From: an uncultured Lachnospiraceae bacterium | GTDB taxonomy: Bacteria; Bacillota; Clostridia; Lachnospirales; Lachnospiraceae | DNA: 64,000 bases | NCBI GenBank assembly: GCA_934364805.1 | Contig: CAKRMH010000016.1 | Coordinates: forward strand, 1-64,000 | Direction: 5' to 3' | Shown here: positions 17,748 to 27,250 of the stretch, in pieces | Layout: each line of letters opens with the position of its first letter | Position numbering within the stretch: position 1 is the first letter of the stretch | The notes under the pieces: model-generated | Database searches by the model: none | What the model was told of the DNA's origin: nothing | The model's input: only the letters and a program-made list of their open reading frames with translations | Position numbers and translations under genes: made by a program

Positions 17748-19151
17748 ATGAGAAGAATATTAATTAAAAATGCGGTTGCAATCGTGGCAACAAACACAAA
17801 ATTAAATGCAGTAGAGAGTTTGAAATTAAGAGAGGGAAGTTTTGATATCAGCAATAATTCAATGATAATTGCTGACAATAAAATTGAAAAAATCGGAAAA
17901 AATCTGACCTGTGAGGATGCAGATGAGGTGATTGATGCAAAAGGAATGGTAGTATATCCGGGGCTCGTATGTACCCATCATCATTTGATGCAGTGTTTTG
18001 CCCGTAATATTCCAGCATCACAGAATATGGAACTGTTTGAGTGGTTAGGAATTATTTTTGAAGTGCTTTCAAAAGTAGATCCTGCATTTATGTATTACAG
18101 TATGATGGTCTCAGGAGGAGAACTGCTGAAATATGGATGTACAACGCTGTTTGATCACCAGTATTCCTATCCAAGGGAACAGTGTATTGAGTTAGCTGAT
18201 GAACAGTTCAGAGGTGCTGATGAACTGGGAATCCGGTATATTATCGGAAGGGGAGTGATCACCAGAAGTACAGCGGAAGGCGGAACTGCTCCAGCAGCAA
18301 TTGTTGAGGATCTGGATCACGCACTGAAAACAATTCCACAGGTCATTGAAAAATATAATGACAAAAAGCCATTTTCTATGCATGGTGCAGTGGTTGCTCC
18401 ATGCTCACCATTTACAGTAAATGAAGATACCATGATTGAAACGGTAAAACTGGCAAGAGCTCTTGGTGCAAGACTACATACACATCTTTGTGAAACACTG
18501 GATGAAGAAAAATTCTGCCTGGAGAAGTATGGGATGAGACCACTGGCATGGATGCAGAAAACTGGATGCATCGGACCAGATACATGGTATGCGCATGGAA
18601 TTCATTTTAATGATGAAGAATTAAAAATCCTTGCAGAGACAAAAACCGGAATTGCACATTGTCCTATTTCCAATATGAAACTTGCTTCTGGAGTATGCAG
18701 GGTTCCGGAAATGATCAAACTTGGGGTTCCACTGTCATTGGCAGTGGATGGAAGCGGAAGCAATGATGGATCCGATATGCTGGAAGAACTCAGAACTTCA
18801 TTTCTGGTTCACAGACTTACTTCCAGTTATGATGCGCCGACTGGTGCACAGTTATTAAATATGGCTACTATAGGAGGGGCTCATATTTTGGGAATAGATT
18901 CTTATACAGGAAGTCTGGAAGAAGGAAAAGCTGCGGATCTTTTTATGTTAAAGGTTGATGATTTGGATAATGTAGGTGCATATGATGACCCGATTGCAAT
19001 GCTTGCAACGGTTGGATACAAGAGACCGGCTGCATTAACAATGGTAAATGGAGAGATCGTTGTAAGAAATGGTCAATTAACAAGAATTGATGAAGAAAAA
19101 ATGTCTGCAAAGGCAACCGAGTTCTATAAAACAGTACGGTATACACGATAA
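17748..19151 (+). CDS. Amidohydrolase, 8-oxoguanine deaminase-like
   Basis: 467 residues of the TRZ/ATZ (SsnA/guanine deaminase-like) branch. Metal-site motifs: THHH after strand 1 (GLVCTHHHLMQ), HTHLCET, YAHGIHF and the late AVDGSGSNDGSD. The segment following the HxH motif (ARNIPASQNMELFEWL) is like that of 8-oxoguanine deaminases, which turn 8-oxoguanine into urate and ammonia; guanine deaminase or another heterocycle deaminase is the alternative. Sits in one operon with a purine permease and a nucleoside ABC importer, supporting a purine substrate. GGGAGGATAATA precedes ATG. Confidence 0.72.
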   Translation: MRRILIKNAVAIVATNTKLNAVESLKLREGSFDISNNSMIIADNKIEKIGKNLTCEDADEVIDAKGMVVYPGLVCTHHHLMQCFARNIPASQNMELFEWLGIIFEVLSKVDPAFMYYSMMVSGGELLKYGCTTLFDHQYSYPREQCIELADEQFRGADELGIRYIIGRGVITRSTAEGGTAPAAIVEDLDHALKTIPQVIEKYNDKKPFSMHGAVVAPCSPFTVNEDTMIETVKLARALGARLHTHLCETLDEEKFCLEKYGMRPLAWMQKTGCIGPDTWYAHGIHFNDEELKILAETKTGIAHCPISNMKLASGVCRVPEMIKLGVPLSLAVDGSGSNDGSDMLEELRTSFLVHRLTSSYDAPTGAQLLNMATIGGAHILGIDSYTGSLEEGKAADLFMLKVDDLDNVGAYDDPIAMLATVGYKRPAALTMVNGEIVVRNGQLTRIDEEKMSAKATEFYKTVRYTR

Positions 19152-19160
19152 AATTAAGAG

Positions 19161-20696
19161 GTGAAAGTTATGGAACATCTTTTGATCGAGACGAAAGATC
19201 TTTCAATCAAATTTAGGGATTTTGTAGCAAATGACAAAATAAACATCCGTGTCTACAGTGGGCGGATTCACGCAATTGCCGGTGAAAATGGTGCTGGAAA
19301 ATCGACGTTGATGAAGTTGTTATATGGTGTGTATCAAGCTACAGAAGGTGAGATATACATTGATGGAGAAAGAGTAAAAGCTCATTCTCCCTTGGTATCA
19401 GCTGAAAAAGGAATCGGAATGGTGTTTCAGGATTTTCGCCTCATTCGTTCATTTACTGTTTTGGAGAATATTTATTTATCGCTAAAAGAATATGGAAAGA
19501 TTTTTCATAAAAAAGAATTAGAAAGTAAAATTAAAGTACTTTGTGAGAAATATGGAATTAACGTGGATCTGGATCAGTATGTGTATCAACTGGATTTAGG
19601 GGAATGCCAGCAAATCGAAATATTAAAAGTTTTATTAAGAGAGAATAACAGGCTTTTGATTTTTGACGAACCTACAAGTGCTTTATCGCCAAGTGAAGCG
19701 GAACGGCTGCTGGATCTGCTTGTACAGTTGAAAGAAAGCGGTTATGGGATCATTATTATTACACACAAGATACAGGAAATTCTAAAGGTGGCAGATGAGA
19801 TAACGGTATTAAAAAAGGGAAAGATATCCGCATATTTTGATGACGCAAAGAATGTCACAGAAAAAGAAATTGTTTCTGCAATGATTGAAAATGATTCCTT
19901 TACAGAAGATACGGTATCAAATGACCGTAAAGAATTTGATTCATTTTTTTCGAGGATTATGGTGAAACAATGGACGATTAAAAATGAGTATGGCAGGGAA
20001 GTGATCAAAAATGCTTATTTTGATATCAGACCGCATGAAATACTCGGTGTGGCAGGAATATCCGGAAGTGGTCAGAAAGAATTAGCAGAATCTCTGATCG
20101 GACTCAGGAAACAGAACACAGGTGAACTATACTTCGATAATGTATCAAAGGAAAACAGTTCTATTAAGGAACGTGAAAAAGATGGTTTTTTCTGGATTCC
20201 GGAGGAACCGAAAAAAGATATAGTATTTCGAGGAATGACATTATTAGAACATGTTGAAATGTTTAATGAAAAGATCCCAACTACAAAATATGGGAATATT
20301 GACTGGGATAAGGCAAAAGAAGACTATAGCCACAATCCCTACATTGAGCAATTCCGGGTGCAGGAAGGTTATAAGGAAGTGGCATCGTTGTCTGGAGGAA
20401 ATATACAGAGAATGATTCTGGCAAGGGCGGCAATGTCAAATCCCAAATTCCTTATTGCAAGTTATCCGAGCAGAGGTTTGGATATTTCCACTGTAAACAT
20501 GGTGCATAAGGAATTTATCCGGTTGAGAAATAGTGGATGTTCAATCATGCTGATAAGTGAAGACCTGGATGAATTACTTCATATGAGCGACAGAATTGTT
20601 GTTTTGTATGATGGGAAAATGTATGGTCCTTTTTTTGCAAAGGAACTGACATATGAAAGAATTGGAAAATATATGTTGCAGGGTGCAAGCAGGTAG
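19161..20696 (+). CDS. Nucleoside ABC importer, double ATPase subunit
   Basis: 511 residues with two ATPase domains in tandem, as in NupO/RbsA-type importers. Domain 1 has Walker A GENGAGKST, signature LDLGECQQIEIL and Walker B LLIFDEPTSAL. Domain 2 has a Walker-A-like GISGSGQKE and signature SLSGGNIQR, a pattern usual for the degenerate half. The likely start is the ATG at 19170 behind AGAGGTG (508 residues); the given start is the in-frame GTG at 19161, so three residues are uncertain. Partner permeases and binding lipoprotein follow directly. Powers uptake of purine nucleosides (inferred). Confidence 0.85.
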   Translation: MKVMEHLLIETKDLSIKFRDFVANDKINIRVYSGRIHAIAGENGAGKSTLMKLLYGVYQATEGEIYIDGERVKAHSPLVSAEKGIGMVFQDFRLIRSFTVLENIYLSLKEYGKIFHKKELESKIKVLCEKYGINVDLDQYVYQLDLGECQQIEILKVLLRENNRLLIFDEPTSALSPSEAERLLDLLVQLKESGYGIIIITHKIQEILKVADEITVLKKGKISAYFDDAKNVTEKEIVSAMIENDSFTEDTVSNDRKEFDSFFSRIMVKQWTIKNEYGREVIKNAYFDIRPHEILGVAGISGSGQKELAESLIGLRKQNTGELYFDNVSKENSSIKEREKDGFFWIPEEPKKDIVFRGMTLLEHVEMFNEKIPTTKYGNIDWDKAKEDYSHNPYIEQFRVQEGYKEVASLSGGNIQRMILARAAMSNPKFLIASYPSRGLDISTVNMVHKEFIRLRNSGCSIMLISEDLDELLHMSDRIVVLYDGKMYGPFFAKELTYERIGKYMLQGASR

Positions 20697-20710
20697 GGAG
20701 GTATAAAGTT

Positions 20711-21733
20711 ATGAAAAAAGAAAATACAGTCAATTATGCCATGATTCTGGCAATTATACTCCCATTTGTTATATTTGGCATATTTATGTTTTCGCAAGGA
20801 AAACCTGCAGTCAGCGTTTATATTGATATGATAAAAACAGTGATTACCAATAAATATGGATTTTGTGAGGTGGTAATTAAATGGGCACCGCTTCTGCTTA
20901 CTGCGTTGGCTGCGATTATTCCTGCAAAGGCAGGTATATCAAACGTTGGAGGTGAAGGACAGTTAATCGCGGGAGCACTTGGTGCTGCAATAGCAGGAAT
21001 TTATGTGTTTGACCAGACCGCCCGCATTGTGGGAATCCCTTTCGTTCTGTTGAGCGGTATGTTAGCCGGAATGCTTTGGGCGGGGGTGGCATCTTTTTGC
21101 AAATTAAAATTAAAGATGAATGATACATTGACAACTATGGTATTAAATTATGTAATGGTCGACATTGCCTGCCTGATGATATATGGACCGATCAAGGATA
21201 CTTCTGGTGACAATTATCCATATTCGGCACCTATAGACGCAAGTTTGCGGTTTACAACAATCAGTGGAACAAGATTAAATATTGGTATTGTCCTGGCCAT
21301 GATTGCAACGATTTTGACTACACTGTTTTTTTATAAGACAAAAAAGGGTTTGTATACGCAGCTTGCAGGAAAGAATTACAGAGCAGCAGCGCTGAGTGGA
21401 TTAAATGTAACCAAAATACAAAACAGGGCTTTTTTATGTGCCGGAGCGCTTGCAGGTCTGGGAGGTGCAATTCTAATCTGTGGTGTTGAGGGCAGATTAA
21501 GGACAACAACTGGAAGCAATTTGGGATATTTGGGTTTTTTGGCTGCAGGAATTGCATGGAATAATACAATAATAGCAATATTTACAACATTTTTAATATC
21601 TCTGTTGACGGTATCTGGAAATGCAATGGAGATCAGTTCAGGTTTGCCATCATCGACAATTAATATTTTAATGACCCTGGTATTGTTGGCAGTTCTATGT
21701 GTGGGAAGGAGGAAAAAGAATGCAGACAGTTGA
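20711..21733 (+). CDS. Nucleoside ABC importer permease 1
   Basis: 340 residues, about nine to ten membrane helices, BPD_transp_2 family as in guanosine/nucleoside importers paired with BMP lipoproteins. Contains NVGGEGQLIAGALGAA and GLGGAILICGVEGR, typical conserved loops. ATG lies behind AGGGAGGTA. It overlaps the second permease by 14 bp, indicating coupled translation and a heterodimeric pore. Confidence 0.85.
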   Translation: MKKENTVNYAMILAIILPFVIFGIFMFSQGKPAVSVYIDMIKTVITNKYGFCEVVIKWAPLLLTALAAIIPAKAGISNVGGEGQLIAGALGAAIAGIYVFDQTARIVGIPFVLLSGMLAGMLWAGVASFCKLKLKMNDTLTTMVLNYVMVDIACLMIYGPIKDTSGDNYPYSAPIDASLRFTTISGTRLNIGIVLAMIATILTTLFFYKTKKGLYTQLAGKNYRAAALSGLNVTKIQNRAFLCAGALAGLGGAILICGVEGRLRTTTGSNLGYLGFLAAGIAWNNTIIAIFTTFLISLLTVSGNAMEISSGLPSSTINILMTLVLLAVLCVGRRKKNADS

Positions 21734-22634
21734 TAGTTTTTTAATGGGCATGATTTCTTCCGGAACCCCGATTTTATTTGCACTTATGGGCGATCTGGTT
21801 GGTCAACAGACTGGAATTATCAGTCTGAGTGTTGAAGGAAGCATGTTAATGGGAGCATGTGCCGGGTTTGCTGTTGCTGCGTATACCAATAATCTGATTC
21901 TTACAATATTGGCATCAGCATTGGCAGGGGCCGTAATTGGATTGATGCAGGCATTTCTTGTTATTTCGAGAAAAGCCAATATGCTGGCAAGTGGGTTGAC
22001 ACTGATCTTTTTTGCACAAGGAATCACAGGCTTTGCAGGAAGGAAGCTTCTGACAAAAGAAATCGTTGGATTTGGTAAAATTGCAGTCCCATTTATATCA
22101 AAGATCCCTGTAATCGGAGTTTTTTTCGATCAGGATCCGATTACATATTTATCATATTTCATAATGGTGCTACTTTATCTCGTGCTCAATAAAACAAGGT
22201 TTGGTTTTGAGATAAGAGCAACAGGACAAAATAAAGAATCTGTGGAGGCATATGGAATAAATCCGAAAGTAATGCAGTATGTGGCGGTTATTTTTGCAGG
22301 AGCCATGTCTGGAATTGGCGGTGCACATTTAAGCACAGCGTATACGATGTCCTGGGTGGATAATATTTCAGGAGGGCGTGGTCTGATTGCTTCAGCGCTT
22401 GTTATTCTTTGTGGATGGTCGATAGAGAAAAGCATTTTTTCAGCTTATTTGTTTGGAGGAGCACAGGCACTTCAGATTTTACTTCAAATGACAGGAATCA
22501 AAGTTCCAACTTATCTTATGTTAATGTTACCTTACGTTGTTACGATTGTTTCTCTGGCAATTGTGTCCGTGAAAGGAAAGGCTAAAATGCCAGAAGAACT
22601 GACAAAAATATCGGATATGCCAGATGGAACATAA
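21720..22634 (+). CDS. Nucleoside ABC importer permease 2
   Basis: 304 residues, BPD_transp_2 family with about nine membrane helices and the SLSVEGSMLMGA and GAMSGIGGAHLS motifs common to the second subunit. The ATG at 21720 is chosen because AAGGAGG lies nine bases upstream, within the end of permease 1; an ATG at 21699 lacks such a site. Forms the translocation pore with the preceding permease. Confidence 0.85.
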   Translation: MQTVDSFLMGMISSGTPILFALMGDLVGQQTGIISLSVEGSMLMGACAGFAVAAYTNNLILTILASALAGAVIGLMQAFLVISRKANMLASGLTLIFFAQGITGFAGRKLLTKEIVGFGKIAVPFISKIPVIGVFFDQDPITYLSYFIMVLLYLVLNKTRFGFEIRATGQNKESVEAYGINPKVMQYVAVIFAGAMSGIGGAHLSTAYTMSWVDNISGGRGLIASALVILCGWSIEKSIFSAYLFGGAQALQILLQMTGIKVPTYLMLMLPYVVTIVSLAIVSVKGKAKMPEELTKISDMPDGT

Positions 22635-22663
22635 ACCGTTGATAATGAGATGAGGTGAGCAAA

Positions 22664-23770
22664 ATGAAAAGTATAAATACAAAAAAGATAATATGCGTTA
22701 TTTTGGTTATTACGCTCATGTTTTCTCTTGTATCATGTGGAAATGCAAAAGAATATAAGGGAAAACCTGGGGAGGGTGCTGTGAAAGTCGGGGTAATTCT
22801 GCAGGGAAGTATTGATGATGCGGGATTTAACCAGTCCTGTTATGAAATGTGTCAGGCTCTGGAAAAAAATATTGATGGCCTCACTGTATTGCGTAAAGAA
22901 AATGTTCCGGAAACAAGCGAAGCTGAGACAGTGATGGAGGCTATGATTGCCCAGGGGTGCACAATTATACTGGCAACATCTTTTGGCTACCTTGAATCCA
23001 TGAAGAACTGTGCAGCCCGTCACCCGGAGGTCGCTTTTATCCATCAGGGCGGTACAATTGCAGAGGAAAATATGTCTTCAGTAGGAGGAAATTTCTGGGA
23101 ATCCATGTATTTATGTGGAATTGCAGCTGCAAGCGTTACACAAAGTAAAAAACTGGGATTTGTTGCTCCATATGCAATTCCAATGGTAATTGCAGCTGTT
23201 AATGCGTTTGAACTTGGTGCCCAGTCGGTAGATCCGGATATTACAACAAATGTCGTTTTTATCGGTTCATGGTCGGATGCAGGATTACAGACAAATTCTG
23301 TGAATTCCATGATTTCGCAAAATGTTGATGTGATTGCTCAATTTCAGGATTCTACCAAAACGATTATTGAGTTATGTGAAAAGAATCATATTTATACCGT
23401 CGGTTTTCATGTTGATGAAAAACAGCTGGCACCGGATGTCTGGCTTACAGGTTCGGTGAACGACTGGTCAGTATATGTAGATATGGTAAAAAATATTATA
23501 TCGGGTAATTACAAGTCACAATCCCTCAGGGGCGGATTTAAAGAGGGATTAATTGATCTTGCAGAGTTTGGAGATAGTGTAGATACGGAAACACAAAACA
23601 ATCTTGAGACAATAAAAGAAGAGATGAGAGATGGGACGTTCAATGTTTTTACAGGTCCTGTTTATGATCAAAATGGAAATCTGGTGATAGAAGAAGGGTA
23701 TTCCCCAACGGTAGAAGATGTACAGGGGTATAACTGGCTTGTAAAGGGAGTCATTGGAAATATAGATTAA
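22664..23770 (+). CDS. BMP-family nucleoside-binding lipoprotein
   Basis: 368 residues. Signal peptide with lipobox LVSCGN (Cys25), then a BMP/PnrA fold beginning VKVGVILQGSIDDAGFNQS, whose IDDAGFNQ stretch is the family's nucleoside-pocket signature, and later the GFHVDE motif. It would capture extracellular nucleosides for the ATPase and permeases encoded just upstream. The ATG at 22664 behind GAGGTGA is preferred over GTG 22655. A terminator follows its stop codon, closing the operon. Confidence 0.87.
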   Translation: MKSINTKKIICVILVITLMFSLVSCGNAKEYKGKPGEGAVKVGVILQGSIDDAGFNQSCYEMCQALEKNIDGLTVLRKENVPETSEAETVMEAMIAQGCTIILATSFGYLESMKNCAARHPEVAFIHQGGTIAEENMSSVGGNFWESMYLCGIAAASVTQSKKLGFVAPYAIPMVIAAVNAFELGAQSVDPDITTNVVFIGSWSDAGLQTNSVNSMISQNVDVIAQFQDSTKTIIELCEKNHIYTVGFHVDEKQLAPDVWLTGSVNDWSVYVDMVKNIISGNYKSQSLRGGFKEGLIDLAEFGDSVDTETQNNLETIKEEMRDGTFNVFTGPVYDQNGNLVIEEGYSPTVEDVQGYNWLVKGVIGNID

Positions 23771-23782
23771 CTGTTTACTATA

Positions 23783-23816
23783 CGAAGAGAAGGTTAAAAT
23801 ATACCTTCTTTTTTCG
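23783..23816 (+). terminator. Intrinsic terminator after nucleoside importer operon
   Basis: AGAAGGT (23788-23794) with ACCTTCT (23803-23809) then T5. The hairpin and its flanks are nearly identical to those at 26629-26663 after a chemoreceptor gene, which marks this stretch as duplicated. Confidence 0.75.
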
Positions 23817-23858
23817 TGCTTATTTTTAGGAATGGGTAAGCAGAAGGTTCTTCATTGG

Positions 23859-23955
23859 TTGCATATGCAGTCGGATGGATGAACATCGGTAAAGAACAAG
23901 TTATGCAATTGGAGATATTTTTTCAGAAAAAGGTAAGTGTAAGAACAGAATAAGA
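23859..23955 (+). pseudogene. Scar: fused relics of DUF3021 gene and HTH-AAA gene tail
   Basis: 23859-23880 matches 27510-27531 of the DUF3021 gene at 20 of 22 bases; 23876-23893 is identical to 27681-27698 at its end; 23927-23955 is identical over 29 bases to the end of the HTH-AAA gene (15428-15456). No reading frame survives. The rest of 23771-24102, about 330 bp, holds the terminator and the promoter region of the next gene. Confidence 0.7.
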
Positions 23956-24102
23956 AAAGCTATGGTATAGGACTAAAGTTTCGTTGTTCCCATATCTGAA
24001 GTGTGGTAGACTTTAGAATTGTTCACATATTTCTGTATGAAATATAAAAATTTAGAAAATTTATATTTGTATAGGAAATACGACAATAGAAAGGGAAAGA
24101 AA

Positions 24103-25008
24103 ATGAAAAAAAGATTATGTACAATTGGCTGTATTCTTGCAGCCAGCGTTATGATGTTTGGAGGCTGCGCATCGGGTAACAGCAAAACTGAGAGTAAGGA
24201 AAATGCATCATCACAAAGTGAGGCCAGCGAGGTAACGGAATCGAAGGCAACGGAATCGAAGGAAGGTAAAAGATCTTCGGATTTTACTACGGATTATACA
24301 TATCCTGGTACAAAATCAGGATTTGTACTTCTTGATTTTTTCATGAATGAAAAAGGTGAGACAAAACAGGATGTTTCTTTGGCACATTTAGGACCAATCA
24401 AGGATATTACAGCAGATGATATTTTAGAACTGGCAGCAGATGAATCGGAATATGATGATTCCTTGTTGGATGTGGAAGCAAATTCATTCGAAGATAGCAG
24501 CTTAAAGCCTGTTGATGAGTGTGAAGACTGGCCATCGATATCATTTGTAGCATATCATACAAAAGATATGAACTGGTCCCAGATCAGACGTGAGCTGATC
24601 AAAGAGGACATGTGGACTTTGATGACGGCAAGAACAAGTGGTTCCATTACAGGATCTTCCAGCATACCGTTAACATCATCCACCATATATCAGAATGGAG
24701 AGCCACAGAATCCGGATGAAGCTGTTGAGAAGGTAGAAGTAACTCCGGAATATCTTGGAAAACCTACAACTGCAACACTTTTCGTGTCAGAGTCTGATGG
24801 AAAAGTCTGCTATGATATGTATGTATGCTGGAAAATCGGCGAGAATGTCGTATATACAGAATTCACCGGTCAGTGTTATGATGATATCCAGCTGATAGAT
24901 AGCTGGCCAATCTATGTTACAACGGAGAAAGGATATAAGGAAGAGATGCAGGATAAGTATGATGATGCAGAGAGTAATAAGCAGACGACATATGATTTCA
25001 CATTTTAG
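24103..25008 (+). CDS. Lipoprotein of unknown function
   Basis: 301 residues. Lipobox MFGGCAS (Cys22), then a low-complexity Ser/Glu/Lys linker with the short repeat TESKATESKE, and a soluble domain (about 65-301) rich in Asp, Glu, Ser and aromatic residues. I do not recognise the family. The ATG at 24103 behind AAAGGGAAAG fits a normal signal peptide; an earlier in-frame ATG would add 28 non-signal residues. Stands alone between the scar and a chemoreceptor gene. Probably surface-exposed. Confidence 0.75.
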   Translation: MKKRLCTIGCILAASVMMFGGCASGNSKTESKENASSQSEASEVTESKATESKEGKRSSDFTTDYTYPGTKSGFVLLDFFMNEKGETKQDVSLAHLGPIKDITADDILELAADESEYDDSLLDVEANSFEDSSLKPVDECEDWPSISFVAYHTKDMNWSQIRRELIKEDMWTLMTARTSGSITGSSSIPLTSSTIYQNGEPQNPDEAVEKVEVTPEYLGKPTTATLFVSESDGKVCYDMYVCWKIGENVVYTEFTGQCYDDIQLIDSWPIYVTTEKGYKEEMQDKYDDAESNKQTTYDFTF

Positions 25009-25097
25009 ATAATATTGTAAGTAATTGTTGGCTTTTTGAATAAGATTATGGTACGATGATACTAGTAAGTCAGTTAGAAGAAAGGGAGGCGCGATTC

Positions 25098-26609
25098 ATG
25101 TTTCAGCTGATGAGAAAAAATCTGACGCCAGATCAGATGAAAAGGGCGAACATTACAACCAGTATTACGGTGACGATGGCATATGCTTTTTTTACAGTTA
25201 TTATTCTGGCATCTCCGGATCGTACAACGGTAGAAAAGGTTTGTTTTACGCTTTTTTATGTGATCCTGTATGGAATTACAGCTTTTAATACCTACAGGCA
25301 TATTACAGAAAGGAGAGCAGAGCTTTGTATTGCGATTGGTTTCTGTATTGGCTTTGGTGCGATAGCATATGTGCAGGCACCGAGTGTCATGATGCTTGTT
25401 TTTCCGGTTATGATGTCCCTGTGTGTTTATCTGAACGAGTATCTTCTCGTATGGGGAACCGGTGCAACACTGGTGTTTGTAATTACAAAGGTTATCCGGA
25501 TCTATGTGGAGAATCCGGCTGACAAACAGACACAGGTGGATACGGTCTTTATGGTTGTCATCTCTTTGATCATCTGTCTGTTTGGATGCTGCAAGGCTGT
25601 AAAGCGGTTGATAGAGTTTTCGACAGAAGAGACAGACGCAGTTGCGAAAAAGGCAGAGGAGCAGCGGAAAGTCTCCAAAGAGGTGGAGAAGATTGCAGGA
25701 GGAATCCATACCCAGTTTACCTTAGTCCAGCGTGATCTGGCAGAAATCGTCAAAACGATCGACAATACCCAGACCGTGATGGAATCCATTTCCGATGGTG
25801 CAGATAACTGTGCAGATCAGACACAGACCCAGTCCGAGAAAACCAATGAGATCCAGGATCGTCTCAGCAATACCAATGATGCAGCAGAGACGGTGCTTAA
25901 GACAACAGAGAAGCTTCAGTCCGTTGTTGAGAATGGAAAGAGCGAGTCGGACGAGCTTGCACGCCAGTCGGTCATTGTAGATGAGTCAACGGAGCAGATT
26001 TCAAGGACGATCGAGAAGCTTGTGGAGCATGTGAAAAAGGTTTCTGGAATTACGGATGCGATCTTAAACATTTCAAGCCAGACCAACCTGCTTGCGCTGA
26101 ATGCATCCATTGAAGCTGCCCGTGCAGGAGAGGCTGGAAAGGGTTTTGCAGTTGTTGCAGATGAAATCCGTCAGCTTGCAGAGATGACCAAGGTATCAAC
26201 CGAGCAGATCACACAGATCATGAATGAGCTGACAGAGATCACAAATGATACGCAGGATGAACTGAAGAGCGCAGTGGACAGTATTGATGTCCAGCGCGAT
26301 AAGGTAAAAACAGTACATGAAAGCTTTAATGAGGTTGAGGAGAGTATTTCTTCCCTGGTGAGCAATATGACAACGGTAAGTGAAGAAGTCTCAGCAGTTA
26401 TGAATGCCAATGGGGTGATCGTAGATGGAATCTCCACATTGTCCGGTGTTTCCGAAGAGATTGCTGCAAGTACAACCGAAGGTAAAAATGACATGTTATC
26501 ACTTCATGATAAGATCGCAAGCTTTACCGGAGCGGTAGACGACACGTTCACGGCGCTTGAGGAGCTGCAGGAAACAGCCGTAGTAAAAGAAGGCGTGGAA
26601 ACGGAATAA
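25098..26609 (+). CDS. Chemoreceptor with multi-pass membrane sensor, no HAMP
   Basis: 503 residues starting at ATG 25098 behind AGGGAGGC. The N-terminal 180 residues contain about six membrane helices with short loops and no extracellular ligand domain, followed directly by a long coiled-coil signalling region with the conserved hairpin tip SSQTNLLALNASIEAARAGE at about 330-350. It should signal to CheA/CheW. The multi-pass input resembles sensors that read membrane or redox state. No HAMP domain is evident. Ends at a terminator that has a near-copy at 23783. Confidence 0.85.
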   Translation: MFQLMRKNLTPDQMKRANITTSITVTMAYAFFTVIILASPDRTTVEKVCFTLFYVILYGITAFNTYRHITERRAELCIAIGFCIGFGAIAYVQAPSVMMLVFPVMMSLCVYLNEYLLVWGTGATLVFVITKVIRIYVENPADKQTQVDTVFMVVISLIICLFGCCKAVKRLIEFSTEETDAVAKKAEEQRKVSKEVEKIAGGIHTQFTLVQRDLAEIVKTIDNTQTVMESISDGADNCADQTQTQSEKTNEIQDRLSNTNDAAETVLKTTEKLQSVVENGKSESDELARQSVIVDESTEQISRTIEKLVEHVKKVSGITDAILNISSQTNLLALNASIEAARAGEAGKGFAVVADEIRQLAEMTKVSTEQITQIMNELTEITNDTQDELKSAVDSIDVQRDKVKTVHESFNEVEESISSLVSNMTTVSEEVSAVMNANGVIVDGISTLSGVSEEIAASTTEGKNDMLSLHDKIASFTGAVDDTFTALEELQETAVVKEGVETE

Positions 26610-26628
26610 ATAGATTCACTGTTTTATA

Positions 26629-26663
26629 CGAAAAGAAGGTTGAAATATACCTTCTTTTTTTCG
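26629..26663 (+). terminator. Intrinsic terminator after chemoreceptor gene
   Basis: CGAAAAGAAGGT (26629-26640) pairs with ACCTTC plus T-rich end and CG (26649-26663). Near-identical to the hairpin at 23783-23816. Confidence 0.8.
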
Positions 26664-26708
26664 TGCTTACTTTTAAGAAGAGGGAAGCAGAAAGCCCTTC
26701 ATTGCATG

Positions 26709-26772
26709 TTACCCGCTGTTTTCTGCCACTTACCGGGAAGAGAGAGACAACTTTGGTGAAATATTGTATGAT
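26709..26772 (+). promoter_or_regulatory. Candidate LytTR autoregulatory promoter
   Basis: TTACCC (26709) and TTACCG (26730) start 21 bp apart, a spacing typical of LytTR sites, and TATGAT at 26767-26772 can serve as -10. The half-sites do not fit the general LytTR consensus, so this is weak. Confidence 0.3.
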
Positions 26773-26802
26773 GTCATTAACAAAACGAGAGGAGATTTGA
26801 AA

Positions 26803-27240
26803 ATGAAAGTAAGTGTAGATCTCTCTCCTGAATACAAGGAGCCATACGCAGTTATCTATACGGAGAAAGTTACCGATGAAATTCAGCGTCTGATGGATGT
26901 TTTCAGTTTGAGGGAAAGTCCGGTCACTGCTTTGCAGGAAGAGAAAGATATCATTATTTTACAGCCCAGAGAGATATATATGGTTCGAGTGGAAGACGGA
27001 GATACGGTTATCTATGGAAAAAGCAATAATTACCGGTCACGGAAGAGGCTCTATGAGTTAAGGCAGCAGTTGGGAAAGCAGTTTATGCAGATATCCAAAT
27101 CTACATTGGTAAATCTGGATTATCTGGATAGTCTTGAAGCAGGATTCAGCGGAACTCTTCTGTTGAAATTAAAGAATGGGAGCAAGGACTATGTGTCGCG
27201 GAAATATCTGCCGGAGTTCAAAAAATATCTTGGATTATAG
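26803..27240 (+). CDS. LytTR-domain transcriptional regulator without receiver
   Basis: 145 residues. A short N-terminal segment (about 1-45) of unknown fold precedes a LytTR DNA-binding domain (about 48-143) with ISKSTLVNLDYL and the late DYVSRKYLPEFK. ATG 26803 follows AGAGGAG. Together with the DUF3021 membrane protein gene 10 bp downstream it forms a LytTR regulatory system, a module known from Firmicutes (for example HdrRM and BrsRM of Streptococcus mutans) in which the membrane partner restrains the regulator. Confidence 0.85.
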   Translation: MKVSVDLSPEYKEPYAVIYTEKVTDEIQRLMDVFSLRESPVTALQEEKDIIILQPREIYMVRVEDGDTVIYGKSNNYRSRKRLYELRQQLGKQFMQISKSTLVNLDYLDSLEAGFSGTLLLKLKNGSKDYVSRKYLPEFKKYLGL

Positions 27241-27250
27241 GAGGAGAAAG

